Origin: Vanilla planifolia
Taxonomy: Eukaryota > Streptophyta > Magnoliopsida > Asparagales > Orchidaceae
Direction of reading: 5' to 3'
DNA length: 64,000 bases
Assembly (NCBI GenBank): GCA_023846275.1
Contig: CM043878.1
Span: 12,593,501-12,657,500 of the forward strand
The position numbers and the translations under genes are program-made. The notes under the pieces were generated by a model. It did not search any database. It was not told where the DNA came from and saw only the letters and a list, made by a program, of their open reading frames with translations. This document shows positions 1 through 8,599 of this stretch, one piece after another (position 1 is the stretch's first letter; each line of letters opens with the position of its first letter).

Positions 1-137
1 ATCTTTCTATTTCTTCATTTTTTGTCTTTTATTTTATTAATAAATAGATTTTTATATTTACCTTGCAAATTTCTCTCTAAAATTAATATGATATGCATAA
101 TAATTGTTATTAAAATATATATTTATTTATAGCCATT
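1..137. other. AT-rich leader with pyrimidine-rich start (unit 1 example)
   Basis: This stretch opens with a C/T-rich run (with the preceding bases it reads CTCTCTATCTTTCTATTTC, as at 3651-3669) and continues as AT-rich DNA up to the start of module A homology. No open frame with an ATG start is present. It is repeated in every unit, 103 bp upstream of the in-frame TTG at 104. No function is apparent. Confidence 0.6.
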
Positions 138-213
138 CATTCTTTTGCAAAAATACTTCCGTTTATTTATTATATGTCCCGCACCGTACAAAATATAAAT
201 TGTATGCATATGG

Positions 214-234
214 CCGCATATTTGATGTATGCGG
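214..234 (+). other. Module A hairpin 1, 7-bp perfect stem, 7-nt loop
   Basis: CCGCATA at 214-220 pairs perfectly with TATGCGG at 228-234 around the loop TTTGATG. Module B has the corresponding hairpin at 3301-3328 with a longer 9-bp stem, so the pairing is kept despite sequence divergence. Confidence 0.75.
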
Positions 235-254
235 ACGCAAAAAAACCGTAAAAC

Positions 255-274
255 CCGTGAGCGAACCATCACGG
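255..274 (+). other. Module A hairpin 2, 6-bp perfect stem, 8-nt loop
   Basis: CCGTGA at 255-260 pairs with TCACGG at 269-274. Module B carries the equivalent hairpin at 3346-3365, with seven pairs including one G-U wobble and a 6-nt loop. Confidence 0.72.
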
Positions 275-288
275 ATTTCTGCAGAAAT
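275..288. other. Module A 14-bp perfect palindrome
   Basis: ATTTCTGCAGAAAT is its own reverse complement. At the aligned place in module B (3368-3378) only a short TTTC/GAAA stem with a 3-nt loop remains. Confidence 0.75.
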
Positions 289-322
289 TTGCCATGCAGC
301 GGGTGCCAAATTTTGTGACGGT

Positions 323-342
323 CGCATAGAACGTTCTATGCG
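323..342. other. Module A 20-bp perfect palindrome
   Basis: Arms CGCATAGAAC and GTTCTATGCG meet without a spacer, giving a perfect 20-bp dyad with an AACGTT centre. It is intact in all 18 module A copies in the window. Module B has the aligned sequence at 3413-3436 with several changes, so only an imperfect stem (GTCGCA with TGCGGAC, one base bulged) remains. A perfect spacer-free dyad suits a dimeric DNA-binding protein or a cruciform at least as well as an RNA hairpin. Confidence 0.8.
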
Positions 343-390
343 GAACGGCTTAATATAAAAACATCTATTCTTATGCGGCTTAATTGTAGG

Positions 391-1240
391 ATTCTCGGCG
401 TTTTCCTTTTTTCCAATTTAAATATTTATGATTAGAGTTTATAAAATATTAATTTATTTTTTATAACATGGAGAAGGAAGAAAATTTCTTTTGAATATTT
501 TAATTTAGCAGAAATGTAGTCTAATTATTTTTAAAATTTTTTTATTTAAAAATATAAATAAAAAAATAATCTCAAAAGAAATATTATCGTTATATATTAG
601 TTTTTTATTTTTAAAATGAAATCCTAAAATATTAATTGAAAAATAAAAATATAAAATTATTTTTTCCTTTTATCAATAATATAATTTACTTGTTTATCAT
701 TCATGTTACAAAGAAAATTAACAAGGGATCGTTCTCGTGATCCACGATTCATATAAATATATTTATAATGAGTAGAGAAAATAAATATAAAATTTAAAAC
801 CTAAATAATATTCGCAACTTGATAAAATGGCTCAACGAATTAAATAGAATTATATGCGAACAGAATCCCAAAATTTAAGTATAGTATACTACAAAAATGT
901 AATAAAGGCTTCTTCGTAATTCACTTACGGCTATCAAATTATAAAAAAAATTAACAAATAAATTTTTACGGAAGCATTCGATAATATGAGCAGCCAAACG
1001 AAACTGCAAAAATTACTCGATAAATAAACGAATAAATATATTTATTAATACACATATTTATTTATTTTTCTTCTTTCAATATTAAATCAAAGTATTATGA
1101 TAAATAACTATTTTAATTATTTATTAGTTCAATGTTTTATTTTAAAAACAAAAACTCTAAAATTTCTTTCATATATTAAAAGTAAAGAGTGGATATTAGT
1201 TTTCATATCGATTATATAATATAATTGTCATTAATATTTT
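391..1240. other. AT-rich spacer 1 of the unit, with a slightly GC-richer patch at 720-1010
   Basis: I see no gene here. The patch at 720-1010 is more complex than its surroundings and holds two small perfect hairpins: GGATC/GATCC (726-730 with 739-743, 8-nt loop) and CGTAA/TTACG (915-919 with 925-929, 5-nt loop). It also has a 10-bp palindrome TAGTATACTA. The patch is well conserved between units except for changes in the first hairpin in units 15 and 16. The same spacer recurs in every unit. Confidence 0.55.
726..743 (+). other. GGATC/GATCC hairpin in spacer 1
   Basis: A five-base perfect stem encloses the loop GTTCTCGT. In unit 17 the breakpoint of the 974-bp duplication falls in this loop. 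Units 15 and 16 have loop substitutions, and unit 16 also has a stem change, so the stem is not strictly preserved. Confidence 0.5.
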
Positions 1241-1251
1241 AAATTAATATA

Positions 1252-1256
<5 letters not shown>

Positions 1257-1294
<38 letters not shown>
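1257..1294. repeat. (TA)19 microsatellite; one per unit, 10-19 repeats
   Basis: A pure TA dinucleotide run. Counts for units 1-18 are 19, 14, 18, 18, 15, 15, 17, 15, 15, 17, 17, 16, 16, 13, 15, 17, 14 and 14, with an extra (TA)10 in the duplicated part of unit 17. It is the main source of length variation between otherwise identical units, and alternating TA can extrude as a cruciform. Confidence 0.92.
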
Positions 1295-1295
<1 letters not shown>

Positions 1296-1299
<4 letters not shown>

Positions 1300-1934
1300 T
1301 AGAAGAGAAAAATAAAAATTTGAAAATATGGGAGATTCATGACGAAAACTAAATACAATTTTTAGAATTAGAGACTAACATGATGTCATAATATAAAAAA
1401 AATAATTTAATAACACGCTAAAAGAAGCCCAAAAAATCGTGCGGAAATGTTTTTTTTGATAATTCAATTATACAAACTAAATCATTAGACAATCGACAAG
1501 GGTACTTTTACTTAAGAAATTTGTAAATTGGATCACGATAAAAATATAAAAAATGCGTCATAATATTTATGGTTTTCTTTAAATTTTAATCGATTATTTA
1601 GTTAAATTGAAAAAAAAAAAAACGATAAAATGTATATGCAGTTGTCTTTATTAATACCATTTGATAATGACTTTTTAAATATATTAAGTACAACTGAATC
1701 TTAAATTCATAAATATATCTGATAATTTTCATAACTTTTTTGAACCTTCAAACGTAATATATTTTCTAAAACTTTACGAATAATTCACATGGAGAAAAAG
1801 AGATTTTTATTATAAAAAAATTCCTAAAACTAATTATATATATGTGTGTTGATAGTTAATCACAAATATTTTTGTCATTACATTTGTTGAGAAAGGTAGT
1901 AAAATAATATTTATTTTTCAAAATCTTTTTTTTT
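1296..1934. other. AT-rich spacer 2 with an A13 tract
   Basis: This gene-free AT-rich stretch follows the TA tract. It contains an A13 run at 1610-1622 that shortens to 11-12 bases in units 14-18, and an 'ATATATATGTGTGTTG' stretch near 1836-1851. Nothing else recognisable is present. Confidence 0.55.
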
Positions 1935-2095
1935 AATTAATTCATTTATGTTTAAAAGTTTTTTAATTTTTTTATATTATATTTTTTGTTGTTCTTTTGA
2001 ATCACTATTATTCTTAATAGTATAAAGAAGACATAAAATATATGCAATGAAAATAATTTTAATGATTAAATTTATTTATAAAAAATATAGTATGC
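1935..2095 (+). repeat. Internal diverged direct repeat, copy I
   Basis: Copy I shares an ordered series of short blocks with 2290-2460: ATTCATTTA, a TTTTTTAATTTTTTT run, TATTTT, ATCAC followed by ATTATTCT, AAGAAGA, and ATTAAATTTATTTAT. The blocks come in the same order with similar spacing, about 355-370 bp apart. This suggests an old duplication inside the ancestral unit, although low complexity makes part of the match easy to get by chance. Confidence 0.5.
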
Positions 2096-2289
2096 ATTAA
2101 CTCTTATATATTATAATTTATGTTTAATACGTAGAAACCAAATATAATATATATAATATGTTAAGTTAAAAATTACAGTTTTATAATAATATAATCTTGA
2201 AAATTATGTAATATAATCATATTATTTATATTTGACAAAATAAATTCACTCTACTAACTTAATTTCATATTATAAAACATTTTTTCACT

Positions 2290-2460
2290 AATAAATTCAT
2301 TTAAGTTAGAATTTTTTTAATTTTTTTAATTTTTTTAAATTTTTTAAATATATATTTTATATCACAATTATTCTCAACAATAATAGCTAATATGATGTGT
2401 ATCAAGAAGAAAACAATTTTTACAATTAAATTTATTTATCTAAATTTTATTATTTATCAT
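2290..2460 (+). repeat. Internal diverged direct repeat, copy II
   Basis: This is the partner of copy I, with the same block order. It includes a run of T7A2-type repeats at about 2310-2352 (AATTTTTTT repeated with small length changes). The spaced A-tracts there may give intrinsically curved DNA. Confidence 0.5.
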
Positions 2461-3185
2461 GAATTAGTGAAATGTATAAATATTAATGTTATTTATTTTA
2501 TATTTTTTTAAATAAAAATTGATTATACACATAAAATCAAAAGTAATGTAAAACATATAACATTTTTATTTATTGGTTTCCTAATTAAAAAAAAGAAAAA
2601 AAAATCAAACTCACAATGCACGTATTTTTTTAGTAGTCATCAATAATGACAATACTTTTATTTTAGTCACACATTATTAAATTATACAATTGTCAAATAT
2701 CAAGACAAATGGTGAGTCAATTAAAACAAAATTTCTCCTAAAATATCACAATTTTGTGGGGTTATCATTTGCATAAGTCGCATATTATATTATATATAAA
2801 AAATATAAAATGATAAACAATTCTAGAATATGTGAATATTACAATAATTATGAACGTAGAATATTCAAAATAATTGTTCGTTTTATATATTTTTAGTATT
2901 TCGATTTTTCAGTATGATTTATTTTTTATTTTTTATTATTCTTCTATTTTTTTTGTTTTTTAATAATTTAAAATCTTAATTTTTATTTAGAAATAATAAA
3001 ATTTTTTAAATTTATATCATTATTTTTTATTAACAATTGATTTAATAATTTTAATGAAGAGGTTCATGTTTTGATATAGATATTTACATAAAATCCAAAA
3101 CTTTAATTTATTCCTAATAAATAATAGTTTAATATTTATTTTGAAATGCTTTTGAAAACAGGCAGCGTAATTTATATTTTTCCGA
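2461..3185. other. AT-rich spacer 3
   Basis: This is gene-free AT-rich DNA with an interrupted poly(A) run (A8-G-A9 type) near 2587-2604 and several T-rich runs between 2900 and 3030. It is highly conserved between units 1-13. No promoter, RNA gene or element end could be recognised. Confidence 0.5.
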
Positions 3186-3198
3186 ACTTCGAAAAAAG

Positions 3199-3226
<28 letters not shown>
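3199..3226 (+). repeat. Poly(A) tract, A28 here; one per full unit, A27-A31
   Basis: A pure A run lies about 40 bp upstream of module B and is followed by a T10 run at about 3250-3259. Length is 28 in units 1-10 and 12; 27 in units 11, 13 and 14; 31 in unit 15; 29 in unit 16; it is deleted in unit 17. The run lies 5' of module B on the plus strand, not 3', so it does not look like the tail of a plus-strand retroposon. Confidence 0.9.
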
Positions 3227-3231
<5 letters not shown>

Positions 3232-3300
3232 TACGTTTTAGCAATGCACTTTTTTTTTTGGGTGTGTCCCGCACAATAACAACTCGTACAATTATAGGAC

Positions 3301-3328
3301 CGTCCGCATAAACGTCATGATGCGGACG
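3301..3328 (+). other. Module B hairpin 1, 9-bp perfect stem, 10-nt loop
   Basis: CGTCCGCAT at 3301-3309 pairs perfectly with ATGCGGACG at 3320-3328. It is the strongest stem in module B and is equivalent to the module A hairpin at 214-234. Confidence 0.78.
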
Positions 3329-3345
3329 CCGAAAATGGCCAAAAT

Positions 3346-3365
3346 CCGTGAGCTAACACTCGCGG
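3346..3365 (+). other. Module B hairpin 2, 7-bp stem with one G-U wobble
   Basis: CCGTGAG at 3346-3352 pairs with CTCGCGG at 3359-3365 around CTAACA. In unit 16 the 3' arm is CTCACGG, which makes all seven pairs Watson-Crick. Confidence 0.7.
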
Positions 3366-3457
3366 TTTTTCTGCGAAATCGCCGAATCCGAAGGGTTATT
3401 CAGTTTTGCAATGTCGCACGGAACTTTTATGCGGACACCCGCAAAACTACGAAAGCG

Positions 3458-3476
3458 ACAAACATGCGACGTTTGT
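3458..3476 (+). other. Module B 3' hairpin, 6-bp perfect stem, 7-nt loop
   Basis: ACAAAC at 3458-3463 pairs with GTTTGT at 3471-3476. No clear partner exists in module A, so this is either specific to B or lost in A. Confidence 0.6.
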
Positions 3477-3484
3477 TTATTGGG

Positions 3485-3656
3485 TAATATCTCCACGTTT
3501 TTATTTTTAAATGTTTAGGGTACTAGGTTATTTGTAAAATGTTTTCTAAATTTTTCTATTGGTGAAATATCAAAACAATTTTCATAATTTTTTTAATAAT
3601 TAATATTAATATTTTCTAAAAAAATATATTTTAAATAAATATTATTTTTTCTCTCT
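3485..3656. other. AT-rich tail between module B and the next unit
   Basis: This gene-free AT-rich DNA links module B to the next leader. It contains the direct repeats TTTTCT (about 3550 and 3611) between which a 60-bp duplication arose in unit 17. A lone TTTAGGG and TAGG near 3517-3528 are not a telomere array. Confidence 0.55.
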
Positions 3657-4907
3657 ATCTTTCTATTTCTTCATTTTTTGTCTTTTATTTTATTAATAAA
3701 TAGATTTTTATATTTACCTTGCAAATTTCTCTCTAAAATTAATATGATATGCATAATAATTGTTATTAAAATATATATTTATTTATAGCCATTCATTCTT
3801 TTGCAAAAATACTTCCGTTTATTTATTATATGTCCCGCACCGTACAAAATATAAATTGTATGCATATGGCCGCATATTTGATGTATGCGGACGCAAAAAA
3901 ACCGTAAAACCCGTGAGCGAACCATCACGGATTTCTGCAGAAATTTGCCATGCAGCGGGTGCCAAATTTTGTGACGGTCGCATAGAACGTTCTATGCGGA
4001 ACGGCTTAATATAAAAACATCTATTCTTATGCGGCTTAATTGTAGGATTCTCGGCGTTTTCCTTTTTTCCAATTTAAATATTTATGATTAGAGTTTATAA
4101 AATATTAATTTATTTTTTATAACATGGAGAAGGAAGAAAATTTCTTTTGAATATTTTAATTTAGCAGAAATGTAGTCTAATTATTTTTAAAATTTTTTTA
4201 TTTAAAAATATAAATAAAAAAATAATCTCAAAAGAAATATTATCGTTATATATTAGTTTTTTATTTTTAAAATGAAATCCTAAAATATTAATTGAAAAAT
4301 AAAAATATAAAATTATTTTTTCCTTTTATCAATAATATAATTTACTTGTTTATCATTCATGTTACAAAGAAAATTAACAAGGGATCGTTCTCGTGATCCA
4401 CGATTCATATAAATATATTTATAATGAGTAGAGAAAATAAATATAAAATTTAAAACCTAAATAATATTCGCAACTTGATAAAATGGCTCAACGAATTAAA
4501 TAGAATTATATGCGAACAGAATCCCAAAATTTAAGTATAGTATACTACAAAAATGTAATAAAGGCTTCTTCGTAATTCACTTACGGCTATCAAATTATAA
4601 AAAAAATTAACAAATAAATTTTTACGGAAGCATTCGATAATATGAGCAGCCAAACGAAACTGCAAAAATTACTCGATAAATAAACGAATAAATATATTTA
4701 TTAATACACATATTTATTTATTTTTCTTCTTTCAATATTAAATCAAAGTATTATGATAAATAACTATTTTAATTATTTATTAGTTCAATGTTTTATTTTA
4801 AAAACAAAAACTCTAAAATTTCTTTCATATATTAAAAGTAAAGAGTGGATATTAGTTTTCATATCGATTATATAATATAATTGTCATTAATATTTTAAAT
4901 TAATATA

Positions 4908-4945
<38 letters not shown>

Positions 4946-6844
4946 TAGAAGAGAAAAATAAAAATTTGAAAATATGGGAGATTCATGACGAAAACTAAAT
5001 ACAATTTTTAGAATTAGAGACTAACATGATGTCATAATATAAAAAAAATAATTTAATAACACGCTAAAAGAAGCCCAAAAAATCGTGCGGAAATGTTTTT
5101 TTTGATAATTCAATTATACAAACTAAATCATTAGACAATCGACAAGGGTACTTTTACTTAAGAAATTTGTAAATTGGATCACGATAAAAATATAAAAAAT
5201 GCGTCATAATATTTATGGTTTTCTTTAAATTTTAATCGATTATTTAGTTAAATTGAAAAAAAAAAAAACGATAAAATGTATATGCAGTTGTCTTTATTAA
5301 TACCATTTGATAATGACTTTTTAAATATATTAAGTACAACTGAATCTTAAATTCATAAATATATCTGATAATTTTCATAACTTTTTTGAACCTTCAAACG
5401 TAATATATTTTCTAAAACTTTACGAATAATTCACATGGAGAAAAAGAGATTTTTATTATAAAAAAATTCCTAAAACTAATTATATATATGTGTGTTGATA
5501 GTTAATCACAAATATTTTTGTCATTACATTTGTTGAGAAAGGTAGTAAAATAATATTTATTTTTCAAAATCTTTTTTTTTAATTAATTCATTTATGTTTA
5601 AAAGTTTTTTAATTTTTTTATATTATATTTTTTGTTGTTCTTTTGAATCACTATTATTCTTAATAGTATAAAGAAGACATAAAATATATGCAATGAAAAT
5701 AATTTTAATGATTAAATTTATTTATAAAAAATATAGTATGCATTAACTCTTATATATTATAATTTATGTTTAATACGTAGAAACCAAATATAATATATAT
5801 AATATGTTAAGTTAAAAATTACAGTTTTATAATAATATAATCTTGAAAATTATGTAATATAATCATATTATTTATATTTGACAAAATAAATTCACTCTAC
5901 TAACTTAATTTCATATTATAAAACATTTTTTCACTAATAAATTCATTTAAGTTAGAATTTTTTTAATTTTTTTAATTTTTTTAAATTTTTTAAATATATA
6001 TTTTATATCACAATTATTCTCAACAATAATAGCTAATATGATGTGTATCAAGAAGAAAACAATTTTTACAATTAAATTTATTTATCTAAATTTTATTATT
6101 TATCATGAATTAGTGAAATGTATAAATATTAATGTTATTTATTTTATATTTTTTTAAATAAAAATTGATTATACACATAAAATCAAAAGTAATGTAAAAC
6201 ATATAACATTTTTATTTATTGGTTTCCTAATTAAAAAAAAGAAAAAAAAATCAAACTCACAATGCACGTATTTTTTTAGTAGTCATCAATAATGACAATA
6301 CTTTTATTTTAGTCACACATTATTAAATTATACAATTGTCAAATATCAAGACAAATGGTGAGTCAATTAAAACAAAATTTCTCCTAAAATATCACAATTT
6401 TGTGGGGTTATCATTTGCATAAGTCGCATATTATATTATATATAAAAAATATAAAATGATAAACAATTCTAGAATATGTGAATATTACAATAATTATGAA
6501 CGTAGAATATTCAAAATAATTGTTCGTTTTATATATTTTTAGTATTTCGATTTTTCAGTATGATTTATTTTTTATTTTTTATTATTCTTCTATTTTTTTT
6601 GTTTTTTAATAATTTAAAATCTTAATTTTTATTTAGAAATAATAAAATTTTTTAAATTTATATCATTATTTTTTATTAACAATTGATTTAATAATTTTAA
6701 TGAAGAGGTTCATGTTTTGATATAGATATTTACATAAAATCAAAAACTTTAATTTATTCCTAATAAATAATAGTTTAATATTTATTTTGAAATGCTTTTG
6801 AAAACAGGCAGCGTAATTTATATTTTTCCGAACTTCGAAAAAAG

Positions 6845-6877
<33 letters not shown>

Positions 6878-7302
6878 TACGTTTTAGCAATGCACTTTTT
6901 TTTTTGGGTGTGTCCCGCACAATAACAACTCGTACAATTATAGGACCGTCCGCATAAACGTCATGATGCGGACGCCGAAAATGGCCAAAATCCGTGAGCT
7001 AACACTCGCGGTTTTTCTGCGAAATCGCCGAATCCGAAGGGTTATTCAGTTTTGCAATGTCGCACGGAACTTTTACGCGGACACCCGCAAAACTACGAAA
7101 GCGACAAACATGCGACGTTTGTTTATTGGGTAATATCTCCACGTTTTTATTTTTAAATGTTTAGGGTACTAGGTTATTTGTAAAATGTTTTCTAAATTTT
7201 TCTATTGGTGAAATATCAAAACAATTTTCATAATTTTTTTAATAATTAATATTAATATTTTCTAAAAAAATATATTTTAAATAAATATTATTTTTTCTCT
7301 CT
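3657..7302 (+). repeat. Array unit 2 (3646 bp)
   Basis: Same plan as unit 1. Module A core 3831-4006, (TA)14 4913-4940, A28 6845-6872, module B core 6911-7130. Private changes include C to A near 6742 in the spacer before the A tract, and T to C in module B near 7077, which alters the descending arm of the fourth B hairpin. The short TA tract explains its reduced length. Confidence 0.95.
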
Positions 7303-8553
7303 ATCTTTCTATTTCTTCATTTTTTGTCTTTTATTTTATTAATAAATAGATTTTTATATTTACCTTGCAAATTTCTCTCTAAAATTAATATGATATGCAT
7401 AATAATTGTTATTAAAATATATATTTATTTATAGCCATTCATTCTTTTGCAAAAATACTTCCGTTTATTTATTATATGTCCCGCACCGTACAAAATATAA
7501 ATTGTATGCATATGGCCGCATATTTGATGTATGCGGACGCAAAAAAACCGTAAAACCCGTGAGCGAACCATCACGGATTTCTGCAGAAATTTGCCATGCA
7601 GCGGGTGCCAAATTTTGTGACGGTCGCATAGAACGTTCTATGCGGAACGGCTTAATATAAAAACATCTATTCTTATGCGGCTTAATTGTAGGATTCTCGG
7701 CGTTTTCCTTTTTTCCAATTTAAATATTTATGATTAGAGTTTATAAAATATTAATTTATTTTTTATAACATGGAGAAGGAAGAAAATTTCTTTTGAATAT
7801 TTTAATTTAGCAGAAATGTAGTCTAATTATTTTTAAAATTTTTTTATTTAAAAATATAAATAAAAAAATAATCTCAAAAGAAATATTATCGTTATATATT
7901 AGTTTTTTATTTTTAAAATGAAATCCTAAAATATTAATTGAAAAATAAAAATATAAAATTATTTTTTCCTTTTATCAATAATATAATTTACTTGTTTATC
8001 ATTCATGTTACAAAGAAAATTAACAAGGGATCGTTCTCGTGATCCACGATTCATATAAATATATTTATAATGAGTAGAGAAAATAAATATAAAATTTAAA
8101 ACCTAAATAATATTCGCAACTTGATAAAATGGCTCAACGAATTAAATAGAATTATATGCGAACAGAATCCCAAAATTTAAGTATAGTATACTACAAAAAT
8201 GTAATAAAGGCTTCTTCGTAATTCACTTACGGCTATCAAATTATAAAAAAAATTAACAAATAAATTTTTACGGAAGCATTCGATAATATGAGCAGCCAAA
8301 CGAAACTGCAAAAATTACTCGATAAATAAACGAATAAATATATTTATTAATACACATATTTATTTATTTTTCTTCTTTCAATATTAAATCAAAGTATTAT
8401 GATAAATAACTATTTTAATTATTTATTAGTTCAATGTTTTATTTTAAAAACAAAAACTCTAAAATTTCTTTCATATATTAAAAGTAAAGAGTGGATATTA
8501 GTTTTCATATCGATTATATAATATAATTGTCATTAATATTTTAAATTAATATA

Positions 8554-8599
<46 letters not shown>

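Larger units (their letters stand above)
138..390 (+). repeat. Module A: CpG-rich hairpin module (unit 1 copy)
   Basis: The core 175-350 has 82 G/C of 176 bases (about 47%) and 15 CpG dinucleotides, in sharp contrast to the AT-rich surroundings. It begins with TGTCCCGCAC and holds four inverted repeats in order: arms 214-220 and 228-234; arms 255-260 and 269-274; a 14-bp perfect palindrome at 275-288; and a 20-bp perfect palindrome at 323-342. Module B in the same unit has the same opening 10-mer and the same hairpin order, so A and B are diverged direct copies. Weaker similarity extends about 35-40 bp beyond the core on each side. The core is essentially unchanged in all 18 copies (one substitution in unit 16). 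It could be a structured non-coding RNA, a protein-binding array, or the remnant of a small non-autonomous element; the sequence does not decide. Confidence 0.8.
3234..3484 (+). repeat. Module B: CpG-rich hairpin module (unit 1 copy)
   Basis: The core 3265-3484 has 105 G/C of 220 bases (about 48%) and 23 CpG dinucleotides. It opens with the same TGTCCCGCAC as module A and holds hairpins in the same order: a 9-bp stem (3301-3309 with 3320-3328), a 7-bp stem with one wobble (3346-3352 with 3359-3365), a short TTTC/GAAA stem (3368-3378), and an imperfect stem at 3413-3436. A further 6-bp stem (3458-3463 with 3471-3476) lies near the 3' end. B starts 566 bp upstream of the next unit's module A, so the two sit as a close pair separated by about 3.1 kb of spacer from the next pair. 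Seventeen copies are present, one of them truncated (unit 17). Confidence 0.8.
1..3656 (+). repeat. Array unit 1 (3656 bp), reference copy
   Basis: Used here as the reference unit; the unit start is arbitrary because the array continues to the left. Module A core is 175-350, the (TA)19 tract is 1257-1294 (the longest in the window), the A28 tract is 3199-3226, and module B core is 3265-3484. The longer TA tract accounts for part of its extra length over the typical 3648-3652 bp. No ATG-initiated reading frame of useful length is present. Confidence 0.95.

Noticed and set aside
175-350. CENP-B-box-like motif in the CpG-rich modules
   Set aside because: I checked both strands of A and B by eye for NTTCGNNNNANNCGGGN and found no match.
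104-358. 84-codon plus-strand frame repeated in all 18 units
   Set aside because: It starts with TTG directly after an in-frame TAA, and its first in-frame ATG is codon 79. Its conservation is no higher than that of surrounding non-coding DNA, and it crosses the hairpins of module A. It recurs only because the unit repeats.
3020-3274. 84-codon minus-strand frame with a phenylalanine run, present in most units
   Set aside because: It starts with GTG, its first ATG is about codon 70, the Phe run is simply the A28 tract read in reverse, and the frame is lost wherever that tract is 27 or 29 bases long. Low-complexity artefact.
3265-3484. tRNA or pol III gene in module B
   Set aside because: No A-box/B-box pair at the right spacing and no cloverleaf could be formed; a T run downstream alone is not evidence in such AT-rich DNA.
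138-3484. A complete DNA transposon bounded by modules A and B
   Set aside because: A and B are direct, not inverted, repeats. No transposase frame lies between them, and no target-site duplications can be judged inside a tandem array.
3510-3535. Telomere-like TTTAGGG and TAGG
   Set aside because: A single occurrence per 3.65-kb unit, not a tandem telomere repeat.
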